From assembly GCA_040876735.1 (NCBI GenBank), contig JBBDPC010000165.1:1-53975 (forward strand): DNA of 53,975 nt. The letters run 5' to 3'. How positions within the stretch are numbered: the first letter of the stretch is position 1; each line of letters opens with the position of its first letter. Shown here one piece after another: positions 22,432-29,964 of the stretch. Source of the DNA: Natronomicrosphaera sp040876735 (GTDB lineage: Bacteria; Planctomycetota; Phycisphaerae; Phycisphaerales; Phycisphaeraceae). The notes under the pieces are model-generated. The model was given only the letters and a program-made list of their open reading frames with translations, made no database searches and was not told the DNA's origin. Made by a program: the position numbers and the translations under genes.

Positions 22432-23127
22432 TCATCCACCCACCGGGCGCGGCCGGCGCGCCAGCAGCCCCAGGCCCGCCAGCCCCAGCATCGCGGCGGC
22501 GGTGGGCTCGGGCACGATGTTGATCTGGACCGGGCCGGCGTCGGTGTACGTCAGGCCGCTGTCGGTCGAGCGATACGCCTCTTCGTCTTCGTTCCAGTAC
22601 ACGACGTTGCCGCCGAGGTTGGCCATGCTCAGCGTGGTCTGGCCGACGGTGCCGGCGGTGTACTGGCCGGTGGCGAGCAGTTCGCGTTGCACGGCGATGG
22701 TGCGGGCGGCTTCGTTGCTGAATTGCGAGGGCGTGATGACGCTGCCGTGGCCGACGACATTGCCGCCGGAGACATTTCCGAGTGCGGTGTTGCCGAAGAA
22801 AAAGTAGATCGGCTCATATTCGACGTCCCATTCACCGCCGACCTGCACGGGGGCGACGAGAGTCGCGTCGCCGGTGATCAGGTCCATGCGATAGCTCGCG
22901 AGCCCGAGGGCCTCGCCCGTTTCGTGGGGTGTGTCCTGGGTGTTGCCGGTGACGGTGGCCCAGATTTCGACCTCCAGCGGATCGCCTTCGTTGACGTTCA
23001 CCGGGCCGGATGAGCCGTTCACGGTCAATTCGTAGTGGACTGCCGCGGCCTGCGCCGAACCGGCGCCGAGTACCATCACGCCAACCGTCCAACATGTCCA
23101 CACGCTCAAGGGGATCGCTGATCGCAT
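22432..23127 (-). CDS. PEP-CTERM sorted secreted protein
   Basis: A 231-residue exported protein and the first gene of the surface cluster. The signal peptide is 1-28 (ending GSAQAAA). The central part resembles a cohesin-like beta-sandwich in length and strand pattern (VHYELTVNGSSGPVNVNEGD, then LEVEIWATVTG). The sorting tail is VPEPTAAAMLGLAGLGLLARR. The central domain pairs suggestively with the dockerin-like repeats of the next gene, although I cannot confirm a cohesin fold. GGAGG at 23136-23140 serves the ATG at 23127; an upstream TTG at 23133 is too close. The promoter should be in the AT-rich upstream region that also contains a palindromic operator candidate (23339-23358). Confidence 0.82.
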   Translation of the reverse strand: MRSAIPLSVWTCWTVGVMVLGAGSAQAAAVHYELTVNGSSGPVNVNEGDPLEVEIWATVTGNTQDTPHETGEALGLASYRMDLITGDATLVAPVQVGGEWDVEYEPIYFFFGNTALGNVSGGNVVGHGSVITPSQFSNEAARTIAVQRELLATGQYTAGTVGQTTLSMANLGGNVVYWNEDEEAYRSTDSGLTYTDAGPVQINIVPEPTAAAMLGLAGLGLLARRPRPVGG

Positions 23128-23586
23128 CTTCAAGACCTCCGTTGATGATCGCTGCCATTAAGTCTGTTGCGAGTTGATGGACGATCCACTTACTACACCT
23201 TGCGCTCCCACAACCACAGTGGCCGGTGAGCTGACAGGCGACGGGACACACAAATGCACTATGTGATCTCCCCCTTGGATGGAGATGCTTTACCCTCGGC
23301 TATCACCTCTCGTTTTCCCCTCGGCCCCTCGTATGTGCGCGATCACATGTGTGATCGCCTCCCTCCGAATCCAGTCAACAAGCGTGTTCAGTCTAACCCG
23401 GATGAGCAATAATGCAAGACTCAAATCACGTTGATTTCATGTTCTTACCCATCTTCACATTTTACTTGCCAGTCTTTACCTTGTGCCGCTTTAACAGAGC
23501 CAACATATGCTCAGCGTCATGCATATCATCGTGTCCAATGCGTTGCCCGACGAAGCGGTGGCCGCGGCCGAAGATTGAACATTGCG
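23128..23586. promoter_or_regulatory. upstream regulatory region of the surface cluster
   Basis: A 459-base gap upstream of the ten-gene minus-strand cluster and downstream of bioD. It includes the perfect palindrome described separately and a stretch at about 23401-23520 that is far more AT-rich than its surroundings. On the minus strand TTGACT lies just upstream of the palindrome, so a promoter with the palindrome over its -10 region is possible. No protein-coding gene is supported here. Confidence 0.45.
23339..23358. promoter_or_regulatory. perfect 20-base palindrome, candidate operator
   Basis: GCGATCACA-TG-TGTGATCGC: nine-base arms pair perfectly around a two-base centre. It lies about 210 bases upstream of the first PEP-CTERM gene. 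The half-sites contain GTGA/TCAC as in CRP-family sites but in the opposite arrangement, so a different dimeric regulator is more likely. Confidence 0.5.
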
Positions 23587-24375
23587 CTAGTGACGCCCGC
23601 GCCGCAACAGGGCCAGCCAGTCTGCCATTGCCGCCGCTTCGAGCACGCCCGCGTCCAGGCGGGCGTGCTGCGGGGCCACGTCGCGCGGGTCCGCCTTTGG
23701 CAACACGGCCAGCACCGGCACGCCGGTCATTTTCGTCAGCCAGCGGCGGTTGGTGGTGATCGCCGGGTCGTCGCCGACGTCGTCCGGGTCGTAACCGTTG
23801 ATGACCAGGCCCGCCACGTCACATGCTGCGTCATGCAGTAGCCGAACGGTCATGGCGGTGTGGTTGAGCGTGCCCAGCCCGGCCCGGGTGACAACGACCA
23901 CCGGCAACCGCAGCGCGACGATCAGGTCGAGCACCGTGACTTTCGGATGGTCCGGATCAATCGGCACGAGCAGCCCACCCACGCCTTCGACGAGCATCGC
24001 ATCGCTGTAGCGGTCCACCTCGTTCAGCGCCCGGCCCAGCGCCGGCCAGTCGACCGGCTTGCCCTGCTGCTCGGCGGCGACGGCGGGCGCCAGCGGGGCG
24101 GTGAAGCGGATGGGGTTGATGACGTCCAGCGGCAGCCGGCAGTCGGCGAAGTGGGCCAGCGCCTCGGCGTCTTCGTGCACCAGACCTTCGCGTTCACGCC
24201 GGCAGCCGCTGCTGAACGGCTTGCAGACGCCCACCCGCCAGCGCGGCTGTTGCTGACGCAGCGCGGCGGCGATGGCGCACGCGGCCACCGTTTTCCCGAC
24301 ACCGGTGTCCGTGCCAGTGATGAACAGTCCCGGTGTTTGCAGCGCGGGCAGGCGGTCGATCATGCACGCCATCAT
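23587..24375 (-). CDS. bioD: dethiobiotin synthetase
   Basis: A 262-residue BioD, which closes the ureido ring of dethiobiotin from 7,8-diaminononanoate, CO2 and ATP. The P-loop is GTDTGVGKT (21-29). The KPFSSGCRRE segment (about 52-61) matches the substrate-binding KP(I/V)xSG motif, and VEGVGGLLVP (about 129-138) is the conserved acidic-loop region. The start at 24375 (MMACMIDRLP) is tentative, since ATG also occurs at 24372 and 24363. It lies 15 bases after bioF and should be co-transcribed. A perfect GCCCACGGTG hairpin occupies the junction. bioA and bioB are not in the window. Confidence 0.92.
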   Translation of the reverse strand: MMACMIDRLPALQTPGLFITGTDTGVGKTVAACAIAAALRQQQPRWRVGVCKPFSSGCRREREGLVHEDAEALAHFADCRLPLDVINPIRFTAPLAPAVAAEQQGKPVDWPALGRALNEVDRYSDAMLVEGVGGLLVPIDPDHPKVTVLDLIVALRLPVVVVTRAGLGTLNHTAMTVRLLHDAACDVAGLVINGYDPDDVGDDPAITTNRRWLTKMTGVPVLAVLPKADPRDVAPQHARLDAGVLEAAAMADWLALLRRGRH

Positions 24376-24380
24376 AGTCT

Positions 24381-24403
24381 GCCCACGGTGTTACACCGTG
24401 GGC
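24381..24403. repeat. GCCCACGG hairpin at the bioF-bioD junction
   Basis: GCCCACGGTG (24381-24390) pairs perfectly with CACCGTGGGC (24394-24403) around a TTA loop. It is a member of the five-copy hairpin family, and it overlaps the last codons of bioF, supplying its KPTV ending. Confidence 0.8.
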
Positions 24404-25683
24404 TTCGGTTGCGCGGTCGGCGGTGGTTGGATGGGGGCGTCGGCGAGGGCGGTGAGCAGGCGGTCGAGGTCATGGTCTTCGAGGTCGGCGCGCAGACTCA
24501 GGCGGACGCGGGCGGTGTTGGGCGCGACGGTGGGGGGGCGGATGGCGACGGCCAGGAAGCCTGCCGACTGGAGATGGTCCGCCAGGGCGAGCGCGGCATC
24601 GGCGGGGCCGACGGTGAGCGGGACGATCGGCGTGGGATGGGAGGCGGCAGGCAACGGCCAGCCTTGCTCGCGCAGGGCGACGCGCAGTCGGCGACATAAG
24701 GCGGCCAGGCGCTCGCGCCGCCACGGCTCGTCGCGGACGACGTCGAGCGCGGCGTCGATCGTGGCCACCTGTGCGGGTGGCACGGCGGTGGTGTAGATGA
24801 ACGAGCGGGCATGGTTGACGAGCGTGTCGATCACCGGGCGAGGTGCGGTGACGAGGCCGCCGAGGCCGCCCAAGGCCTTACTGGCGGTGGAGATGGTGAT
24901 GGGCACGCGGTGGGCGACGCCCTGCGCTTCGGCCAGGCCCGCGCCGGTGTCGCCGAGCACGCCGGTGGTGTGGGCTTCGTCGACGATGAGCAGGGCGTCG
25001 TAGCGGTCGGCGAGGTCGGCGAGGGCGGGGAGGTCGGCGGTGTCGCCATCCATGGAGAAGACGGCATCGGTGACGATGAAGCGGCGAGGAGGGCGTGAGG
25101 CGTGGGGCGTGGGGCGTGCGACGTGGCGGGCGAGGAGGCGTTCGAGTTTGGGGAGGTGGAGGTGGGGATAAGTGCGGACGTCGGCGGAGGTGGCGCGGGC
25201 GGCGTCGATAAGGCTGGCGTGGGTGAGTTTGTCGAGGGCGATCAGGTCGCCCGGACCAGCGAGGGTGGTGAGGACGGCGAGGTTGGCCATGTACCCGGTG
25301 GGGAGCAGGAGTGAGGCGTAGGGAGAGGTGTGGGTGATTCGTGGTGGGGCCGGGCGATTGAAGTCGTCCGGCCTCGAGGTGGGGGGGTGTTTGAAAGTGG
25401 TGAAGCGTTGTTCGAGGGCATGGTGGGCGGCGAGGTGGCCGGTGACGAGGCGGCTGGCGGTGGCGCCGGTGCCGAACTGGTCGATGGCGGTGATGGCGGC
25501 CTGCTTGAGGTGGGGGTGCTGGCTGAGGGCGAGGTAGTCGTTGGCGGCGAGGTTGATCAGCGGCTGGCCGTCGACGTGTACGATGCGGCCGGCGGCGGGG
25601 CGGGGGGTGAGCTGCCGGCGGAGCGACTGCGCATCGAGGCGGGCGAGGTTGTCGCGGAGTTCGGTGAGCAGGCGGTCGAGCAT
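24391..25683 (-). CDS. bioF: 8-amino-7-oxononanoate synthase with two extra loops
   Basis: A 430-residue PLP enzyme that joins pimeloyl-CoA/ACP and alanine in biotin synthesis. DEAH at 235-238 holds the PLP-stacking residues and K269 in TISTASKALGG forms the Schiff base. Typical BioF is about 385 residues. Two proline-rich segments look inserted: about 98-122 (PTSRPDDFNRPAPPR...) and about 186-199 (HVARPTPHASRPP). The second is encoded by a GGGCGTGAGGCGTGGGGCGT tract at 25091-25120 that closely resembles the tract in lipB. Both loops should be on the surface. The gene is followed by bioD and preceded by a small membrane protein gene 17 bases away. Confidence 0.92.
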   Translation of the reverse strand: MLDRLLTELRDNLARLDAQSLRRQLTPRPAAGRIVHVDGQPLINLAANDYLALSQHPHLKQAAITAIDQFGTGATASRLVTGHLAAHHALEQRFTTFKHPPTSRPDDFNRPAPPRITHTSPYASLLLPTGYMANLAVLTTLAGPGDLIALDKLTHASLIDAARATSADVRTYPHLHLPKLERLLARHVARPTPHASRPPRRFIVTDAVFSMDGDTADLPALADLADRYDALLIVDEAHTTGVLGDTGAGLAEAQGVAHRVPITISTASKALGGLGGLVTAPRPVIDTLVNHARSFIYTTAVPPAQVATIDAALDVVRDEPWRRERLAALCRRLRVALREQGWPLPAASHPTPIVPLTVGPADAALALADHLQSAGFLAVAIRPPTVAPNTARVRLSLRADLEDHDLDRLLTALADAPIQPPPTAQPKPTV

Positions 25684-25700
25684 GAGCGGTGCTTGATCGG

Positions 25701-25871
25701 CTAGTCGCTACGGCGTGAATCGGTGAGTGCGATGGCGATGACACCACTGGCGATGAGAATCGCGCCCGACAGCATCAATGCGGGACCTTGTCCCCCGGGC
25801 ACATCGAGCCCGAGCAGCACACCAAGAGCGCCGACGGCGATGACGATAATGCCAAGTCGTCTTCCAACCAT
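25701..25871 (-). CDS. 56-residue two-helix membrane protein
   Basis: A short frame from ATG at 25871 to TAG at 25701-25703. The peptide begins MVGRRLGIIVIAVGALGVLL, then LDVPGGQG, a second hydrophobic segment ALMLSGAILIASGVIAIAL, and a charged tail TDSRRSD. Two helices with a short Pro/Gly turn and basic N-terminus look like a genuine membrane hairpin. GGGGGAAG lies upstream at a somewhat long distance. It sits between HU and bioF on the same strand, 17 bases from bioF. Family unknown; composition and codon use match neighbouring genes, which supports coding. Confidence 0.6.
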   Translation of the reverse strand: MVGRRLGIIVIAVGALGVLLGLDVPGGQGPALMLSGAILIASGVIAIALTDSRRSD

Positions 25872-25917
25872 GTTGTCGCTTTGCTTCCCCCGGCTGGTGA
25901 TCGACAGCCGTCCCCGC

Positions 25918-26262
25918 TCACACCCCAGCCTCGGCCTGGCCGTCGAGGCTGGGCGACATGCCGGAACTGCTGGCTTCGTCCTGGGAGAGGGTCTGCTTCA
26001 TCAGCCGGCCGACCTTGAACTTGACGGTCCGCTTGGGCGGGACCCAGACTTCCTGAAGCGTCTTGGGGTTTTGAGCCTTGCGTGCCCGTCGTTGCTTGAC
26101 TTCGAAAACGCCGAAGTCGCGGAATTCCAGGCGGTTGCCCTTGCCCAACTCGACGATGATCGAGTCGAGGAAGCTCTGGACGACCTTCTTGACGACCACG
26201 CGCTTTTCGCCGGTGGCGTCCGCGATCTGGTCGATAAGTTCCTTTTTGGTGATAGTAGCCAT
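25918..26262 (-). CDS. hup: HU/IHF-family nucleoid protein
   Basis: A 114-residue HU-type protein: ATITKKELIDQIADATGEKR (helices 1-2), then the FGVFEVKQRRARKAQNP arm with its DNA-intercalating proline, ending in VKFKVGRLMK. About 20 residues (DEASSSGMSPSLDGQAEAGV) extend beyond the usual 90-94-residue fold, a disordered acidic tail. It bends and compacts DNA as a dimer. The start ATG at 26262 begins MATITKKEL. The upstream 278 bases are shared with the divergent def gene and should hold both promoters. HU versus IHF cannot be settled from the sequence; HU is the more likely in this phylum. Confidence 0.9.
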   Translation of the reverse strand: MATITKKELIDQIADATGEKRVVVKKVVQSFLDSIIVELGKGNRLEFRDFGVFEVKQRRARKAQNPKTLQEVWVPPKRTVKFKVGRLMKQTLSQDEASSSGMSPSLDGQAEAGV

Positions 26263-26540
26263 ACTGAGCGGAGCCCCTCTGCTGAATGGGCGGGATCAGA
26301 AACGACCGTCGAACGGTCGCGCAGGCGTCAAACGAGCAATCGGTCGGACAAACGACGAGGACCATCTACAACGTGCTTCAACGTGGAGTCGCCTCCTCCA
26401 AGCGACGTGGATTCTTCTCCAAGTATGCCAATCAGACGGGGTTGGGTCAAGCGCCAAACCCTTCACCGGGTTGGAATTACCCGGCTAAGGGCCTTCTAGG
26501 CCGCTGATGCCGTTTTCCCGGCGGTGCCGCCTTGTAGGGC

Positions 26541-27080
26541 ATGTCGATCGTGCCTACTATTTCGGCCATGCCCGTGGACCCGCAGACCCTTCGGATCGTG
26601 CATTACCCCGAGCCCGTGCTGCGCCGCAAGGCGAAGCCGGTCGAGGCGGTGACGGGCGAGGTGCGGGCCGTGGCGGCGCGGATGATCGAACTGATGCACG
26701 AGGCGCAGGGCGTCGGTCTCGCGGCGCCGCAGGTGGGGCTGGCCTGGCGGTTGTTCGTGGCCAACGTCACCGGTGAGCCGGGCGACGATCGCATCTATAT
26801 CAATCCCGTGCTCCGCGAGCCCAGCCGGGCGACCGAGCCGCACGACGAGGGTTGCCTGAGCATTCCCCACGTCACCGCCGAGGTCACCCGTCCGCTGGCG
26901 ATCACGATCGACGCCCTTGATGAGCAGGGCAAGCCATTCACCCTCACCGCCGAGGGCCTGCCCGCCCGCGTCTGGCAGCACGAGACGGACCATCTCGACG
27001 GCGTGCTGATCCTCGACCGCATGACCCCCGCCGACCGCATCGCCAACAAACGCGCCATCCGCGAACTCGAACGAGCGTGA
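26541..27080 (+). CDS. def: peptide deformylase
   Basis: A 179-residue metalloenzyme that removes the formyl group from nascent proteins. All three family motifs are present: GVGLAAPQVG (about 56-65), EGCLSIP with the metal-ligand cysteine (about 103-109), and QHETDHLDG with the HExxH-type motif (about 145-153). ATG at 26541 is preferred, as a short AGGG lies just upstream; an ATG at 26568 would give the minimal family N-terminus. It is divergent from HU. The usual neighbour fmt is missing. A long imperfect inverted repeat follows before asnB. Confidence 0.93.
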   Translation: MSIVPTISAMPVDPQTLRIVHYPEPVLRRKAKPVEAVTGEVRAVAARMIELMHEAQGVGLAAPQVGLAWRLFVANVTGEPGDDRIYINPVLREPSRATEPHDEGCLSIPHVTAEVTRPLAITIDALDEQGKPFTLTAEGLPARVWQHETDHLDGVLILDRMTPADRIANKRAIRELERA

Positions 27081-27086
27081 AGCAGC

Positions 27087-27200
27087 GTTTCTGGTTTCTC
27101 GTTTCTGGTGTCTCGTTTTCCTGCCTTGTCGCCAAAGGCGTTAAACTTCGCCTCCGGTGGCAGCGTGAAAACTCGAAACCAGAAACGCGAAACTAGAAAC
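27087..27200. repeat. inverted repeat of the 'TTTCTGGTTTCTCGTTTC' type
   Basis: Left arm (27087-27120) is rich in TTTCTGG/TTTCTCG, and the right arm (27167-27200) carries GAAACCAGAAACGCGAAAC, its complement. They enclose about 45 bases. The same GTTTCGAGTTTCG wording occurs in an MFS gene (35608-35653) and before an MFS-acyltransferase gene (51957-51992). Confidence 0.6.
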
Positions 27201-27211
27201 TTCCTCCCCCC

Positions 27212-29122
27212 ATGTGCGGCATCGCCGGCATCCTGCAATTCGACTCCGCCTCGCAGCCGACCGCCTCCGCCCGGCTCGAAGCGATGCGCGATCACCTCCG
27301 CCATCGCGGGCCCGACGGCCACGGCATCTCCAGCCACGACGCCTGCGCCCTGGTCCACACCCGCCTGTCCATCATCGACCTGCTCAGCGGCGCGCAGCCG
27401 ATGCACCTGCCGCCCGCTTCCGTCCCCGGCCCCGCCGCGACCGGCCTGCACCTGGTCTTCAACGGTGAAATCTACAACCACCGCCCCTTGCGCCAGAAGC
27501 TCGAACGCCGCGGCCACCGCTTCGCCTCCGACCATTCCGACACCGAAGTCCTGCTCTACGGCTACCGCGAGTGGGGCGACCAACTGCCCAAGCATCTCCA
27601 CGGCATGTTCGCCTTCGCCATCTACGACGAACAGCATCGCCAACTCTTCCTCGCCCGTGATCGCGTCGGCAAGAAACCGCTTTATCTGCAGCAGCGCGAC
27701 CACGAGGTCGCCTTCGCCAGCCTTGTCGCCACGCTCGTCGTCGGGCAGGGCGACGCCGCGCCGCCGACGATCGACCCGCAGGCGATGCTCACTTTTCTGC
27801 GTGTGGGTTATCCGTTCGCCGACTCGATGGTCGCCGGCATCGAAGAACTGCCGCCCGCGCATGGCCTGACCATCGATAGCCGCGGCCGCCGTCGACTGGA
27901 GCGGTACTGGCGTCCGCCGCCGGTCTCACTCACGAGCACGTCGCTCGGCGCGGCCGACGCCTTGGAAGAAGTGATCGACGAAGCGGTGGCCACCCGCCTC
28001 GAGGCCGACGTGCCGTTGGGCTGTTTTCTCTCCGGCGGCATCGACTCCTCCCTCGTCGCCGCGCTGGCGCAACGCTGTCTGCTTGACCGCGGCAAGGCGT
28101 CGCTGCAAACCTTCAGCGTCGCCATGCCCGCCATCGGCTACGATGAATCGCCCCACGCCCGCACCGTCGCTGCCCACCTCGGCACCCGGCACACCGTGCT
28201 CGAAGCCGACGCCTCCGACGCCATGGCTGACCTCGAACGTCTCATGGCCGTCGCCGGCGAACCGACCGCCGACAGTTCCATCCTCCCCACCCACTGGCTC
28301 TGCCGCACCACCCGCCAGCACGTCAAGGCCGTGCTCTCCGGCGACGGGGGCGACGAACTGTTCGGCGGCTACGACCGCTACCGCGCCCTCCGCCTGCTCG
28401 CCCGCCACCGCGCCTGGCTGCGCTGCGTGCCGCCGGCGATGCTGGATACGCCCGACCCCAAGGCCGCCCGCACCGCCTTGCGCCGCCTCGTCGAGGCCGC
28501 CCGCGTCGGCGCAAGCCCGGCGACGCAGTACCAGCAGATGATCCACCTGTTCACCGACGCCCAGATCCGCGACCTCGGCATCCCCCACGTCAGCGCCCAC
28601 GCCAGCCCCGGCTCGCCGCCCGTGCCCGACTGGCCGACGGATGATGCCGACGCCGTCCACGCCGCCATGCGCTGGGATCTGACCCACTACCTGCCTTACG
28701 AAGTGCTCCGCAAGGTCGACCGTGCGGCGATGGCCGTCGCGTTGGAAGTGCGCTGCCCGTTGCTCGACACGCAGGTCTGCGACCTCGCCGGCCACCTGCC
28801 GCCGCGCGTGCTCATGCCCCACGGCCAGCCCAAGGGCCTGCTCCGCCAGGTCGCCCGCCGGCACCTGCCCGAGTCGATCGTTCAGCGGCGCAAACAAGGC
28901 TTTGCCGTGCCCATCGGCAACTGGTTCCGCACCACGCTCAAGGATGACCTCGCCGACCGGTTGGCCGCCGGCGACCTCGACCGCCTCGGCATCGACCCCG
29001 CCCAGGTCCGCCGCTACTTCGACGCCCACCTCGCTGGCCGCGCGGATCACACGCACCGCCTGTTCGCCTTGCTCCAACTCGCCCTGTGGGGCCGCTGGCT
29101 GGCCGAGGTAACCTCCAAGTGA
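27212..29122 (+). CDS. asnB: asparagine synthase (glutamine-hydrolysing)
   Basis: A 636-residue enzyme. The start MCGIAG exposes Cys2 as the class II glutaminase nucleophile, and the N-terminal amidotransferase domain (1-220) has FNGEIYNH and the SDTEV segment. The synthetase domain begins near 235 with the ATP-PPi loop SGGIDSS at about 274-280 and later LSGDGGDELFGGYDR. It makes asparagine from aspartate, glutamine and ATP. Related enzymes also amidate peptides or surface sugars, and the length (over 600) fits the AsnB subgroup often linked to exopolysaccharide loci. No such genes surround it here, so primary metabolism is likelier. No clear ribosome binding site (CTTCCTCCCCCC precedes the ATG). 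Confidence 0.9.
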   Translation: MCGIAGILQFDSASQPTASARLEAMRDHLRHRGPDGHGISSHDACALVHTRLSIIDLLSGAQPMHLPPASVPGPAATGLHLVFNGEIYNHRPLRQKLERRGHRFASDHSDTEVLLYGYREWGDQLPKHLHGMFAFAIYDEQHRQLFLARDRVGKKPLYLQQRDHEVAFASLVATLVVGQGDAAPPTIDPQAMLTFLRVGYPFADSMVAGIEELPPAHGLTIDSRGRRRLERYWRPPPVSLTSTSLGAADALEEVIDEAVATRLEADVPLGCFLSGGIDSSLVAALAQRCLLDRGKASLQTFSVAMPAIGYDESPHARTVAAHLGTRHTVLEADASDAMADLERLMAVAGEPTADSSILPTHWLCRTTRQHVKAVLSGDGGDELFGGYDRYRALRLLARHRAWLRCVPPAMLDTPDPKAARTALRRLVEAARVGASPATQYQQMIHLFTDAQIRDLGIPHVSAHASPGSPPVPDWPTDDADAVHAAMRWDLTHYLPYEVLRKVDRAAMAVALEVRCPLLDTQVCDLAGHLPPRVLMPHGQPKGLLRQVARRHLPESIVQRRKQGFAVPIGNWFRTTLKDDLADRLAAGDLDRLGIDPAQVRRYFDAHLAGRADHTHRLFALLQLALWGRWLAEVTSK

Positions 29123-29138
29123 TCGTGACAGACCCCGG

Positions 29139-29163
29139 AGCCCACGGCGTCACGCCGTGAGCT
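29139..29163. repeat. GCCCACGG-family hairpin downstream of asnB
   Basis: AGCCCACGGCG pairs with CGCCGTGAGCT around TCA, one mismatch. Eighteen bases after the asnB stop, so it may also protect or end that transcript. Confidence 0.65.
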
Positions 29164-29367
29164 TCAACACAAATTATTTTCACAATTGGTGGAATCGCCT
29201 ATCGGCGCAGGCGAGGGCGAGCCGATAGCATCAGGGGTCAGTCAGACCGACAACACAACCCGCGACCTGTCAGCACACTCAACCAGCAGGCCTTCCCACG
29301 GGTGGCCGAACCTGCGAGTCGTAAAAGGGCAGCGTGTCGCGGGTTTTTCTTTTCGCACGTCACGCCC

Positions 29368-29404
29368 AAAAAAAACAACGGCGGCCCCGTTTGGGTCCGC
29401 CGTT
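29368..29404 (-). terminator. intrinsic terminator of the OmpH-like gene
   Basis: On the minus strand AACGGCGG pairs with CCGCCGTT, with an additional inner GGG/CCC, followed by GTTTTTTTT. It lies about 65 bases after the OmpH-like stop codon. Confidence 0.85.
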
Positions 29405-29469
29405 GCTGCTGGCTCGCGTCGCGCCGGCGTGGCCGGGGCGACGATTGGCATGTTGTGTGAACCGAGTCG

Positions 29470-29964
29470 TTACTCGACACCCATCTCCGGCACGATCGGC
29501 TCAGGGGCGTCGTGACCTTCGTTGAGCTTCTCGATGACCTGGTTGGTCACGTCTTCGGAGTTGATGCCTTCGGCCGTGTAAACCACCTCGACCGCGACGA
29601 TCTGCACGCCGGCGTCCTCGGCGACGTCAGGCATGACCTCTTCGACGTCACCCTGGAACGTCTCGATCACTTCCTGCTGGGCCTGCTGGAGTTGCTGCTG
29701 AATCTGCATCAACTGCTCCTGGTTGCCTTCCTGCTGCGCCGCCTGGGCTTCGGTCTGAAGCTCCTGGAACTGCTGCATGAACGCCTCCCGGCCGTGGTAC
29801 GCGCCGAACACCTGTTCGGGGTCATACGTGCCGACGCGCAGGTCGCCGCCGGCCTCCTGGGCCTGTCCCACGCTGGGCGTGGTCACCACCGCAGCGCCAG
29901 CCGCCAGGGCCACAGCCATCAGGCCGCCGAGCAGGCCGCGACGAATCGTTGAAGTATGCATCAT
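29470..29964 (-). CDS. OmpH/Skp-like periplasmic protein
   Basis: A 164-residue exported protein. The signal peptide is about 1-34 (ending SVGQAQ). The mature part starts RVGTYDPEQVFGAYHGREAF, the OmpH 'vision of a start strand followed by long helix' pattern, and then has an extended glutamine-rich coiled coil (QELQTEAQAAQQEG and on, about 65-105). Skp is a trimeric jellyfish-shaped chaperone for outer-membrane proteins. The shortness of the helical arms and the extra C-terminal 50 residues are unlike canonical Skp, so a related coiled-coil protein is possible. AGGA precedes the first of two adjacent ATGs (29964). A leader hairpin GGTCGTCATGGCACGACC lies about 35 bases upstream. Confidence 0.72.
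   Translation of the reverse strand: MMHTSTIRRGLLGGLMAVALAAGAAVVTTPSVGQAQEAGGDLRVGTYDPEQVFGAYHGREAFMQQFQELQTEAQAAQQEGNQEQLMQIQQQLQQAQQEVIETFQGDVEEVMPDVAEDAGVQIVAVEVVYTAEGINSEDVTNQVIEKLNEGHDAPEPIVPEMGVE

Larger units (their letters stand above)
29123..29469. other. convergent gap between asnB and the OmpH-like gene
   Basis: A 347-base gap between genes that converge. It contains a GCCCACGG-family hairpin (29139-29163) close to the asnB stop and a strong minus-strand terminator (29368-29404). Nothing else is recognisable; the open frames here lack start signals. Confidence 0.5.

Noticed and set aside
23509..23577. Short plus-strand frame encoding MLSVMHIIVSNALPDEAV...
   Set aside because: Only 23 codons. 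The peptide looks protein-like, but no ribosome binding site is visible and it stops at once; at most a remnant of a lost gene.
27212..29122. asnB as part of the N-acetylglutaminylglutamine amide osmolyte operon
   Set aside because: The ATP-grasp/GNAT partner and peptidase of that operon are not adjacent; the ATP-grasp/CocE pair is 17 kb away on the other strand.
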